64,000 nt of DNA from CAWIJK01 sp963836375 (GTDB lineage Bacteria; Actinomycetota; Acidimicrobiia; Acidimicrobiales; RAAP-2). Shown here piece by piece: positions 52,876-61,145 of the stretch; positions within the stretch are counted from its first letter, which is position 1; every line of letters starts with the position of its first letter. The notes under the pieces are model-generated. The model worked only from the letters and a program-made list of their open reading frames with translations, had not been told where the DNA came from and did not search any database. The position numbers and the translations under genes are program-made. Location: positions 372,001 through 436,000 of the forward strand of contig CAWIJK010000002.1 of the NCBI GenBank assembly GCA_963836375.1. The letters run 5' to 3'.

Positions 52876-53565
52876 TCAGGTCCCGAAGGCCGGGCCGTCG
52901 AGGCGGTCGAGCGTGGTAAACGCCTCCACCGGGTGCCGGGTCAGCCGGCTGGGTCGGTGGACCGGATGCCCGAGGACGATCAGGCCGGCCACCGCCAGCT
53001 CGGCCGGCGCCCCCACGAGGGCCTTCACCGCCGGCTCGGACCGCACGGCCATCGTGGTCAGCACCCCGCCCAGCCCGGCGGCCCGGGCGGCCAGCAGGAT
53101 GCTCCAGCAGAAGGGGTAGACCGAGGCCCCGCCGGCAAAGGTGTAGCGCTCGAGGTCCCGGTCGACCGCCGCCAGGACCCGCAGGTCGGCCAGCACCAAC
53201 AAGAGGACCGGGGATCGCTCGAGGTGCTCGGCGAAGCCTCCGGGCCCGGCCGCCGCCTGCTCGGCCAGGGCCGGCGCCCCGGCCACCGCTGCCCGCTCGG
53301 CCTCCCGGTCGGTGATCGGGGCCCACGGGACCAGCCCCGCCGCCCCCTGGGCCAGGTACTCGTACCAGCCGTCGAGGTAGAGCGCCCGCAACCGACGCCG
53401 GATGTCGGCGTCATGGACCACCACCACCCGCCAGCCCTGGCGGTTGCCGCCGCTCGGGGCGAAGCGCGCCGTCTCCAAGATCTCGGCGACGGTGGCGTCG
53501 GGGACCGGCGAGTCGGTGAACGAACGCACGGCCCCGGTGGTGCGCAGTGCCTCACGGAGCTCCAT
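52876..53565 (-). CDS. Nitroreductase family protein
   Basis: 229 residues. FMN-binding nitroreductase fold: REALRTTGAVRSFTDSPVPD, SGGNRQGWRVVVVHD, and C-terminal GLIVLGHPVHRPSRLTRHPVEAF. Members reduce nitro groups, flavins or carry out dehydrogenations. The gene is convergent with the SDR and divergent from the APH-like kinase. The substrate is unknown. Confidence 0.88.
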   Translation of the reverse strand: MELREALRTTGAVRSFTDSPVPDATVAEILETARFAPSGGNRQGWRVVVVHDADIRRRLRALYLDGWYEYLAQGAAGLVPWAPITDREAERAAVAGAPALAEQAAAGPGGFAEHLERSPVLLLVLADLRVLAAVDRDLERYTFAGGASVYPFCWSILLAARAAGLGGVLTTMAVRSEPAVKALVGAPAELAVAGLIVLGHPVHRPSRLTRHPVEAFTTLDRLDGPAFGT

Positions 53566-53603
53566 GGCCAGAACCTACCCGGGGCCCCACGATGGGATAG
53601 AAG

Positions 53604-54698
53604 TTGGCGGTGGCCACGGCGCGGTTGCGAGACCTCGAGGTGCTCCGGGCCGGGCTGACCGCCTGGCTCCGCCAGGCGTACCCGGCCGGGTCGTCGTTGG
53701 TCGTCGCCGGCCTCACCCACGCCTCGGCCGGGTGGTCCAACGAGACCCTGCTGGTCACGATCGGCACCAACGGATTGGCCCGAGGCCGGGCCGACGGGGT
53801 CCCCGGGCGGGTAGTGGTCCGGCTGCCCCCGCTCCAGCCGTCGTTCCCCGGCGCCGACGACCCGGCCCGCCAGGGCGCCGTGCACGAGGCGGTAGCCGGG
53901 GCCGGGGTCCCGGCCCCGGCCCCGGTGACCGTGGTCGACGACGAGCGGTGGTTGGGCGTGCCGTTCCTGGTCATGCCCTATGTCGCCGGCCACGTCCCGG
54001 GCCAGGCGCCGGCCCTCGATCCCTGGGTGACCGGGTCCTCGGCCGCCCTCCAGCGCGCCCTGTACGAGGGTTTCGTCGACACGGTGGCCGCGGTCAACCG
54101 CGTCGACTGGGCGACCGCCGGCCTGGGGACGGTCGTGCGGGGCGGGGCGCCGGCCGCAGGGGCGCCCGGCTCGCTCGAGGCCGAGCTCGACTGGTGGGCC
54201 CGCTACGTGGCGTGGTCCTGCGACGGGGTGCCCCTCGCTGGCCTCGACCAGGCGTTGGCCTGGTGCGTGGAGACCCGCCCGGCGCCCGGCGCCCCCCCGT
54301 CGTTGTTGTGGGGGGACGCCCGCCTGGGCAACCTGGTCGTCGGTGAGGACCGGTCCGTGCGGGCGGTGCTCGACTGGGAGCTGGCGTCGATCGGGCCGGC
54401 CGAGCTCGACCTGGGCTGGCTGCTCGCCCTCGAGTGGACCATGGACGAGCTGCTCGGTCTGGGGGTCCCCGGGTTCCCCGGGCGCGAGGAGACCGTTTCC
54501 CGCTACGAGGCCGGGCTGGGGCGGCCGGTCACCGACCTGGTCTGGCACGAGGTCTTCGCCCTGGTTCGCTCGCTGGCGGTGAGCAACCATCAGGCCCGGG
54601 CGGCGGCCGCGGCGGGGGCCCGCTACGCCATGGGGGCCGACGAGCGCAACCCGCTCGTGGCCCTGGTCCGCCGGCGCATCGCCGACGCCGGGGGCTGA
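53604..54698 (+). CDS. Aminoglycoside phosphotransferase-like kinase (ACAD10-type)
   Basis: 364 residues, TTG start at 53604 (GTG 53610 also). N-terminal ATP fold: GLTHASAGWSNETLLVTI, PFLVMPYVAGHVPG. The catalytic loop is WGDARLGNLVV with Trp in place of the usual His, and DWELASIGPAELDLGWLL supplies the metal-binding Asp. This layout resembles the family fused to acyl-CoA dehydrogenases (ACAD10/11), which phosphorylate 4-hydroxy acyl-CoAs. A 16-bp direct repeat follows the stop. Confidence 0.85.
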   Translation: MAVATARLRDLEVLRAGLTAWLRQAYPAGSSLVVAGLTHASAGWSNETLLVTIGTNGLARGRADGVPGRVVVRLPPLQPSFPGADDPARQGAVHEAVAGAGVPAPAPVTVVDDERWLGVPFLVMPYVAGHVPGQAPALDPWVTGSSAALQRALYEGFVDTVAAVNRVDWATAGLGTVVRGGAPAAGAPGSLEAELDWWARYVAWSCDGVPLAGLDQALAWCVETRPAPGAPPSLLWGDARLGNLVVGEDRSVRAVLDWELASIGPAELDLGWLLALEWTMDELLGLGVPGFPGREETVSRYEAGLGRPVTDLVWHEVFALVRSLAVSNHQARAAAAAGARYAMGADERNPLVALVRRRIADAGG

Positions 54699-54728
54699 AC
54701 CCCCGGCAGGAGGCTGAACCCCCGGCAG
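54694..54728. repeat. Tandem 16-bp repeat overlapping the kinase stop
   Basis: GCTGAACCCCCGGCAG occurs at 54694-54709 and 54713-54728. The first copy contains the TGA stop of the kinase gene. It may be a replication slippage product. Confidence 0.6.
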
Positions 54729-54747
54729 ACCAGTCCCGGCCGGCTGG

Positions 54748-55854
54748 TCAGTCCAGGAGGGAGAAGCCCATGAGCTCGGCCCGGGAGACCTTGTAGCACA
54801 GGGTGTCGTAGGGCTCGGCCAGGCCGTAGGCCACCTCGCCGTCGAGCTCGAAGCGGGCATGGTGCTGGTCGAGGCCGCAGATGCGCCGGCGGACCTCGGG
54901 ATCGGTCACGTCGTAGGTCTCCCCCCAGACCCGTTCGCCCAGGTCCATGCCGTGCCAGACGTCGCCGTCGGGGGTGCCGCCGTTCGGGCCGCCGTACATG
55001 GCGCAGCGCAGGAAGGCGATCTGGTGCCCGAGGCGCTCGAAGGTCATCGTGCGGACCTCGCCCGACTCGAAGTGGAGGTCCACCTCACCGGCCACGAGGA
55101 GCCTGGTGTCGGGCTCGAAGCGCATCCGGTGCACCCGGTCGCGCAGGGTGGCGCTGCCGCGCCGCTGGTCACCCAGGTTGTAGAGCACGTGGTCGCCCCA
55201 GATGCCCAGGTCGTCGAACTCCACCCACTCCCCCGAGTAGGGGTGTTGCATGCCCCGGTACATCCCGGGGCCGCCCACGCCGTCCCGGGTCCCCCAGTGG
55301 TGGTCCCGGGTCCCTTGGTACTCGGCCGCCGACAGCTCGAAGCGCTCGCCGTGCGCCTCGACCCACCCGGACTGGCGACCGAACCCGTCGTAGCCGGCCA
55401 CGCTGCCGAAGGCCCGGCCGCCGACGATCATGCCCGCCCCGAGGTTGCGGAACACCGGCCGCTTCGTGTCCTCCCAGGTGATGTCGAAGCTGGTGCCGTA
55501 CTCGGTGTCCTCCAGGGTGAGCCGCCATCGCCGGAAGGGTTCGAGGATCTCGAAGCCGATCGGCCCGACCTCCATCACCATGCGGTCGTCACCGAGCGGG
55601 CGGTGGGCCCGCACCGTGGTGTGGCGGCCGCGGAGGTTGACGATGGCGAAGGCCTCCGCCGTGCCCAGGTTCGGGTAGAAGCCGAGTCCGCACACGACCA
55701 GCAACTGGCCGACCTTGTCCTGGCAGGTGAACCAGATCCTCTCGTAGGCCTGGGAGTCGGGCGTCCACATGACCCGGACCGGGTGCGGGTAGTTGTGGAT
55801 CAGGTACTCGTCGATTCCCGACATCGGCGAGTGCTCTGGGCTGGCGTCGAACAT
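54748..55854 (-). CDS. DUF7064-like AttH/lipocalin-fold protein
   Basis: 368 residues. The protein is rich in beta strands without signal peptide. Recognisable parts: ERIWFTCQDKVGQLLVVCGLGFYPNLG near 39-66, TTVRAHRPLGDDRMVMEVGPIGFEIL, GTRDHHWGTRDG near 186-197 and the GYDGFGRQSGWVEAHG segment. DHHWG-type motifs occur in AttH-like/hydroxyneurosporene synthase-related lipocalin-fold proteins linked to terpenoid or steroid-related pathways. No activity can be assigned. Confidence 0.7.
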   Translation of the reverse strand: MFDASPEHSPMSGIDEYLIHNYPHPVRVMWTPDSQAYERIWFTCQDKVGQLLVVCGLGFYPNLGTAEAFAIVNLRGRHTTVRAHRPLGDDRMVMEVGPIGFEILEPFRRWRLTLEDTEYGTSFDITWEDTKRPVFRNLGAGMIVGGRAFGSVAGYDGFGRQSGWVEAHGERFELSAAEYQGTRDHHWGTRDGVGGPGMYRGMQHPYSGEWVEFDDLGIWGDHVLYNLGDQRRGSATLRDRVHRMRFEPDTRLLVAGEVDLHFESGEVRTMTFERLGHQIAFLRCAMYGGPNGGTPDGDVWHGMDLGERVWGETYDVTDPEVRRRICGLDQHHARFELDGEVAYGLAEPYDTLCYKVSRAELMGFSLLD

Positions 55855-55898
55855 TGGGTGCTCCCGGTGGCGGGCGGTGCGAGAACCGTACGCTAGAC

Positions 55899-56447
55899 AT
55901 GGCCGGCGTGGCCCGGGACACCGACGAGTTCGAGTTCGATCCGGCCGCCCCCGCGGCGGTGCTGGCCGCCATGGACCGGCTGTCGGCCGCCCACGACGGG
56001 TGGATCAACCTGCTGCCGGGGGTCGACGAGGAGGAGGCCCCCGAGCCCGAGGGCCGGGGCCCGTTCACCCTGCTCTTCGGGTCCCCCCAGGCGCCGGTGA
56101 CCATGGGGACCTGGATGCCGGCCAAGCGGACCCGGACCGGCGCCGGCGAGGAGACCCTCGGGATCATGCACCCGCGGGGTCGTCACGCCATCGCCAGCCT
56201 GCGGGCCGACGGCCTGCCCCTCCCGCAGGGCTGGCGGGTGCGCCAGGACCACGCCCGACGCGGGCTCATCGTCTGTGTCCCCGCCGGCACCCCCCACGCC
56301 CAGGTGCTGGACTGGGCGCTGCGAGCCGGCGACGCGCTGGCCATGGTGCCGCTGACCGGCATGTGGCGGGCGAAGGTCTTCCTCCCGGCGAAGGCCCCCG
56401 GTCAGCCGCCGTCGGCGCCCTCTGCGGGCAGTTCCACGACGTCGTAG
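55899..56447 (+). CDS. Hypothetical protein, 182 residues
   Basis: No family recognised. N-terminal acidic helix (DTDEFEFDPAAPAAVLAAMDRLS), then strands VTMGTWMPAKRTRTGAGEET, GRHAIASLRADGLPLPQGWRV, and DHARRGLIVCVPAGTPHAQVLDWALRAGDALA. No signal peptide. Its 3' end overlaps the ABM gene on the other strand by 46 bases. ATG at 55899 follows a poor ribosome binding site. The pattern is consistent with a soluble protein conserved in actinobacteria. Confidence 0.7.
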   Translation: MAGVARDTDEFEFDPAAPAAVLAAMDRLSAAHDGWINLLPGVDEEEAPEPEGRGPFTLLFGSPQAPVTMGTWMPAKRTRTGAGEETLGIMHPRGRHAIASLRADGLPLPQGWRVRQDHARRGLIVCVPAGTPHAQVLDWALRAGDALAMVPLTGMWRAKVFLPAKAPGQPPSAPSAGSSTTS

Positions 56448-56734
56448 GACCAGAGTTCACTGTGCGCGGCCACCGGTGGCCGGTCCGAGGACGCCGTCGA
56501 CCCCCGGTGGCCGTGCGCGAAGGCCGGGGACTCGGTCCAGGCGCGAAAGGAGGCCTCGTCCACCCAGCGGGTGATCACGAGCCAGGTGTCGCGCTCGTCG
56601 CTCGGGCGCAGGAGCTCGAAACCCTCGAACCCGGGCGCCGAGTCCACGGCGCCCGCCCGGCGGGCGAAGCGCCGGGCCAGCTCGTCCCCCGAACCCGCAG
56701 GGACGGTGATGGCGTTGATCCTGACGACGGTCAT
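56402..56734 (-). CDS. Antibiotic biosynthesis monooxygenase (ABM) domain protein
   Basis: 110 residues from ATG 56734. ABM ferredoxin-like fold: VVRINAITVPAGSGDELARRFARR, then APGFEGFELLRPSDERDTWLVITRWVDEASFRAW at about 33-66. Members include heme-degrading and quinone-forming monooxygenases; no catalytic residues can be assigned. The C-terminal 30 residues are variable. Its C-terminal end overlaps the hypothetical gene on the plus strand by 46 bases. Confidence 0.88.
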   Translation of the reverse strand: MTVVRINAITVPAGSGDELARRFARRAGAVDSAPGFEGFELLRPSDERDTWLVITRWVDEASFRAWTESPAFAHGHRGSTASSDRPPVAAHSELWSYDVVELPAEGADGG

Positions 56735-56800
56735 GGGCCCAGTCTCGGCCCCCGGGGCAGTGGGCGCCAGCCGGGCCGCGGCACCGGGCATGATGAGCCG

Positions 56801-58150
56801 GTGCCCGTGGCCGGTGCGCCGAGGTCCCCGCGGATCCGCTCTGTGTGGCGGCGCGTCTACTGGGCGGTCCCGCTGCTGGCCGCCGCCGGCGTGGGCTTGG
56901 TGGCCCCGCCGGCCACCGCCGCTCGGACCGGCGCCGCGGCCAGCTCGGTCTTCGTGGTGGCCGGGACCGGCCGGCCCGGCTCGGGCACCGGCCCGGCCCG
57001 GCTCGCCGCCCTCGACGGGCCGACGGGGGTGGCCGTCGGCCCCGGCGGGGGCGTGTTCATCGCCGATACTGGCAACTGCCGGGTCGTCGAGGTGCCCGGT
57101 GCCCTGGGGTCCCCCGGCCCCCCCGCAGCGGGGGGCACGGTGCGCGTGGTGGCCGGTGACGGGTGCGGGGGGGCCACTGGGCCGGTCGGGGCCCCGGCCA
57201 CCCGGGCCCGCATCGGTGCGGCCGAGGGTGTGGCGGTGGACCCCGCCGGTGACCTGTTCATCGCCGACACCTCGGGCGACCGGGTGCTCGAGGTCCCGGC
57301 GTCCACCACCACCCGCCTGGGGGTGACCATGGCGGCCGGGCACCTCTACGTCGTCGCCGGCGAAGGGGCTCCCGAGCCGCCCGCTGGGGCCGGGCCGGGG
57401 GGCGTGGTCGGCCTCGACGCCCCCCAGGGGCTGGCGGTGGACCCCGCCGGTGACCTGTTCATCGCCGACACCGGGCACTGCGAGGTGCGAGAGGTCCCGG
57501 CCCGATCGGGCACCCAGTTCGGGGTCCCGATGGTGGCCGGCGGCCTGTCCACCGTGGCCGGTTCGGGCCGGTGCGGCACCGTGGCCGGGGCCAGCGTGGC
57601 CACCGGCGACGGCGGCCCGGCCCTCCAGGCGGTGCTGTGGACGCCGAGCGCGGTGGCCCTGGACCACTCGGGCGATCTCGTCATCGCCGACCGGGGGAAC
57701 GACTCGGTGCGTGTGGTGGCCGCCGCCGCCGGCACCTACGACGGGGTGCCGGTGGCGGCGGACGACATCGCCACCGTGGCCGGCTCGGGCAGCGGCTACG
57801 GGCCGTACCTGGTCGACGGGCTGTCGGCCACCGGACCGACGGCGGGGCTCAACTTCGTCTCGGGGGTCGCCGTCGACGGCCAGGGCGACCTGTTCATCGC
57901 CGACCTCTACGACCGGGCCGTGCGGGAAGTGGCGGGGTCGTCGGGCACCTCCTTCGGGCGCTCGGTGACCACCGGCGATCTGTACACCCTGGTCGGGGCG
58001 GTCCCCGCCGGGTCGACCGGGGACCAGACCCGGTGGGTGGCGAGCCAGGTCACCTATCCCTCGGGGGTGGCCGTGAGCCCCGACGGAGAGGTTGTGTTCA
58101 CCGACCGCGGGGCCAACCTGGTCCGCGTGGTCGTCGCGCCCGGGTCCTGA
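56801..58150 (+). CDS. Secreted NHL-repeat protein
   Basis: 449 residues from GTG 56801. A signal sequence (YWAVPLLAAAGVGLVAPPATAA) precedes at least five NHL-type repeats forming a beta-propeller: GVAVGPGGGVFIADTGNCRVVEV, GVAVDPAGDLFIADTSGDRVLEV, GLAVDPAGDLFIADTGHCEVREV, AVALDHSGDLVIADRGNDSVRVV, GVAVDGQGDLFIADLYDRAVREV, then GVAVSPDGEVVFTDRGANLVRVV. An intervening strand VVAGxG closes each blade. Such proteins bind protein or carbohydrate ligands; function unknown. Confidence 0.88.
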   Translation: MPVAGAPRSPRIRSVWRRVYWAVPLLAAAGVGLVAPPATAARTGAAASSVFVVAGTGRPGSGTGPARLAALDGPTGVAVGPGGGVFIADTGNCRVVEVPGALGSPGPPAAGGTVRVVAGDGCGGATGPVGAPATRARIGAAEGVAVDPAGDLFIADTSGDRVLEVPASTTTRLGVTMAAGHLYVVAGEGAPEPPAGAGPGGVVGLDAPQGLAVDPAGDLFIADTGHCEVREVPARSGTQFGVPMVAGGLSTVAGSGRCGTVAGASVATGDGGPALQAVLWTPSAVALDHSGDLVIADRGNDSVRVVAAAAGTYDGVPVAADDIATVAGSGSGYGPYLVDGLSATGPTAGLNFVSGVAVDGQGDLFIADLYDRAVREVAGSSGTSFGRSVTTGDLYTLVGAVPAGSTGDQTRWVASQVTYPSGVAVSPDGEVVFTDRGANLVRVVVAPGS

Positions 58151-58205
58151 CCTCGACCGGTCGGCCGGCGGCGAAGGGATCGCCCCCGGGGGCCAGGCGA
58201 GGGCG

Positions 58206-61010
58206 TCAGGCGAGGTGGGCGGCGAACGAGTACGCCCCGGCGCCAACCAGGTAGGCCGGGGCGGACCCGGTGGCCGGCCCGAGGGCGCGCACCCCCGAGG
58301 CCTCTTCGGCCGGCACCCCGCCCTCGGTCACCGCACCGGCGCCGGGCGGCAGGACCACCCGGGCCGAGGCGTTGGGCGGGAGGGCGACGTCGAGGGCGAG
58401 GCGCCCGGCGGCCCGGCGCCAGCGGACGGCCAGGGGCCCCGCCGTGGTGGGTGCCGACCCGGTGGCGCCCGAGAGCCCGGCGGCGCCCGGCGGCGCCACC
58501 TCGAAGACGGGCCCGGCCGAGTCGCCGCCGGGGGAGACGATGGTCAGTCCGAGCAGGGCCTCGTGGATGGCCACGAGGGCCGAGGACCCCCACCCGTGGG
58601 ACATGGAGTCGCCGTCGAGGTCGCTCGGGACCCAGTCCTCCCAACAGAACGTGCCGCCCGACGCCAAGATGTGGGCCCAGCCCGGGCCGTGCGGGTCGGT
58701 GAGGACGTGGACCAGGTGGGCGTCGAGGCCGGCCCGGTGCAGGCCGCGGAGGAGCTCCATCCCGTGGTCCGGGCCCATGGCGATCCCGCGGGAGGCGACG
58801 TGGGCGGCGACCGTGCCCATCCGCTCGGCCGGGACCACCCCGTAGGCCAGCGCCAGTGCTCCCCCCTGCTGACCGGCGTGGGTGCTCGGGGTCCCGTCGG
58901 CGGCCAGACCGTCGATGTAGACACCCTGGGCGTTGAACAGCCGGGCGTTGACCGCTGCGCTGAGCGCGGCGCTCCGCCCGGCCTGGGTCGCCGCTCCGGT
59001 CTCGTCGCCCAGGGCGGCGGCGATCGTGTGAGCCCGGTTGAAGGCGTTGACGGCCAGGATGTTCACCGTCGTGCGGGCGGCGGTCCCCATGTCGTAGCCG
59101 TAGCGCATCTGGGGCGGCCAGTCGACGAGGCCGCCCTGGTAGTCGCTGCCGCCGCCGGGAAGATCGGTCACGAGCCCAGTCACAGGGTCGATGGCCCGCC
59201 AGATGTAGTCGCAGATGTTGGCGATCACCGGGCCGAGCCGGGTCAGCGTGGTGAGGTCGCCGGTCTGCGCGTAGTAGCGCCACACCCACTCGGGGAACAA
59301 TTCGGTGAAGTCGGGTATGTCCTGGGGTCCGTTCCCGTCGGGGTAGACGTCGCTGATCCGCCCGTCGGGCCAGAAGCGGGCCTGAGACCGCTCGAAGTCC
59401 CGCAGGGCCTGCCAGCTGAGGTTCTGGTCCCCGTAGGCCCTCATGATGGCCATGGACTCGTTGGCGCCGTCGCAGCTGAACTGGCCTTTCTGCCGGGTCG
59501 GCGTGTCGACAAACTGCTCGTGGGAGGCGTAGAGCGCAGAATGGGTGCACAGCCCCCACACCGCGTCGAGGGCGGGGTCCGAGGTGCTGAAGGTGGCCGG
59601 GGCCAACTCGGGCATGGTGGCGTGGCGGGCCCGGGCGCTGACCTGGGCCGGGGTGATGGTCTCGCCCGGCCCGTCGATCTCGAGGTAGCGGAAGCCGAGG
59701 TAGGTGTAGGGGTCGAACACCTGGGCCCCCGCCCGCTGGGTGTACGAGAAGCTGAGATCGGTGTACTGGGTCCCGTGGGTGGTCGAGACGTGGCCGTCGG
59801 GGTCCAAGAGGTACCCGACGTGCATGGGGACCGTCCGGCCGTCGACCCCGGACCCGAAGTGCACGAGCGGCCGGGCGGCGAGGACCTTGCCGAAGTCGGC
59901 CACCACCGAACCGTCGGGGAGGGTCCGCAGCGAGACCGGGGGCACCGGGTGTTCGCTGATCCGGGTCCTCTGGGCGTAGAGGGCGGTGAACGGCGGTGTG
60001 CCCACCGGTCCGAGCACGGTGGGCGGGGTCCATCCGTCGGTGTCGAAGCCGGGCTCGGACCAGCCGACGGGTGCGGCGCGGCCGTCGATGATCTCGACGA
60101 ACTCGCCGCTCTCGTTGTTGCGCTGGGGGGCCGGTTGCCATTCGGCCCCAAGGGTGCGCCACGACCGGTCGGTGCCGAAGACCTCCCGGGTGCCGTCGGC
60201 GTGGTGGACGTTGAGCTGGAGGAGCAGGCCGGGGGCGGACAACGGTCGACCGCTGCCCGACGAGTACCAGTGGTGGAGCGCTCCCAGCCCGTTCGGCCGG
60301 CCGGCCCGCACGACGGCGGTCACGTCGGTGGCCTGGTAGTAGGACTCGTCGGGGAACGAGAAGGACGGCCCCGAGTCGACCAGCACCCCGTTGAGCCACA
60401 GCTGGTAGCGGTGGGCCGCCGCCACGTACGCGGTGGCCCGTACGATGGGCGACCCCGAGGGGCGCACATCGGTGCGGACGTAGGTGTACTCCTCGGGCAC
60501 GGTGGCCACCGGCCCGGGCCGGAGCCACGAGGCGACCCAGTCGGCCGGGCGCAGACCGGTCGCGAACCGGCCCGGCGCCGAGGCCGGGCTCCACCGCCCG
60601 CCGGCGTCCGCGCTGGCCACGGTCCAGCGGTAGGCGGTGTCCGACGTCAAGGCGGGGCCCGTGTAGGCGATGAACGCCTGGCGGGCCGAGTCGACCGGGC
60701 CCGAGTCCCAGACCGCTCGCCGACTGGCGACCCCGTCGGCCGCCACGGTGATCCGATAGGACCCCTGGCGGGCGCCCCGGCGGAGGTCGGCCAGGGTGAA
60801 GGCGAAGAAGAGGTCGTCGGGGTCCACCCCGACGCCGCGGCCGAGCCCGTTGACCGTGAGCCCGCCCGGGGCCCCCGGGCCGGTCGACCCGGGTGGGGCC
60901 GGGGCACCCGAGGCGGCACCGGGCGGGCCGGCCACGGCCCCGGCGGTGGCCACGGCGGCACCGGCCCGCATGGTGTTGGTCAGGAACGTGCGCCGATCCG
61001 ATCGGCTCAT
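58206..61010 (-). CDS. Secreted alpha-L-rhamnosidase (GH78)
   Basis: 934 residues from ATG 61010; GTG 61019 is possible. A Tat-type signal (SRSDRRTFLTNT, twin Arg) is followed by N-terminal beta domains (FAFTLADLRRGARQGSYRI, WVASWLRPG). The bacterial rhamnosidase core follows: YEYTYVRTDVRPSG-like, DTPTRQKGQFSCDGANESM (acidic catalytic motif region), WPPQMRYGYDMGTAARTTV, GTFCWEDWVPSDLDGDSMSHGWGSS. Inverting hydrolase of terminal rhamnosides from plant glycosides or polysaccharides. Adjacent sulfatase and IolB suggest polysaccharide or glycoside breakdown. Confidence 0.87.
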   Translation of the reverse strand: MSRSDRRTFLTNTMRAGAAVATAGAVAGPPGAASGAPAPPGSTGPGAPGGLTVNGLGRGVGVDPDDLFFAFTLADLRRGARQGSYRITVAADGVASRRAVWDSGPVDSARQAFIAYTGPALTSDTAYRWTVASADAGGRWSPASAPGRFATGLRPADWVASWLRPGPVATVPEEYTYVRTDVRPSGSPIVRATAYVAAAHRYQLWLNGVLVDSGPSFSFPDESYYQATDVTAVVRAGRPNGLGALHHWYSSGSGRPLSAPGLLLQLNVHHADGTREVFGTDRSWRTLGAEWQPAPQRNNESGEFVEIIDGRAAPVGWSEPGFDTDGWTPPTVLGPVGTPPFTALYAQRTRISEHPVPPVSLRTLPDGSVVADFGKVLAARPLVHFGSGVDGRTVPMHVGYLLDPDGHVSTTHGTQYTDLSFSYTQRAGAQVFDPYTYLGFRYLEIDGPGETITPAQVSARARHATMPELAPATFSTSDPALDAVWGLCTHSALYASHEQFVDTPTRQKGQFSCDGANESMAIMRAYGDQNLSWQALRDFERSQARFWPDGRISDVYPDGNGPQDIPDFTELFPEWVWRYYAQTGDLTTLTRLGPVIANICDYIWRAIDPVTGLVTDLPGGGSDYQGGLVDWPPQMRYGYDMGTAARTTVNILAVNAFNRAHTIAAALGDETGAATQAGRSAALSAAVNARLFNAQGVYIDGLAADGTPSTHAGQQGGALALAYGVVPAERMGTVAAHVASRGIAMGPDHGMELLRGLHRAGLDAHLVHVLTDPHGPGWAHILASGGTFCWEDWVPSDLDGDSMSHGWGSSALVAIHEALLGLTIVSPGGDSAGPVFEVAPPGAAGLSGATGSAPTTAGPLAVRWRRAAGRLALDVALPPNASARVVLPPGAGAVTEGGVPAEEASGVRALGPATGSAPAYLVGAGAYSFAAHLA

Positions 61011-61145
61011 CCGGCTCACCCCCCGGCTCGGGTCGCGGCGACGCTACCGGCTGAGCGGACCCGGGGCCGGGTCGTCGGGCCGGGGCCTCGGGGCGCCGGG
61101 TCCGGGGCCACCCGGTAGCCTCCGCTCGATGGTGGGGCGACGGCG

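Noticed and set aside
58092..61118. Open frame of about 1000 codons on the plus strand opposite the GH78 gene
   Set aside because: Arg/Gly/Val-rich composition without motifs; it is the antisense shadow of the high-GC rhamnosidase gene on the minus strand.
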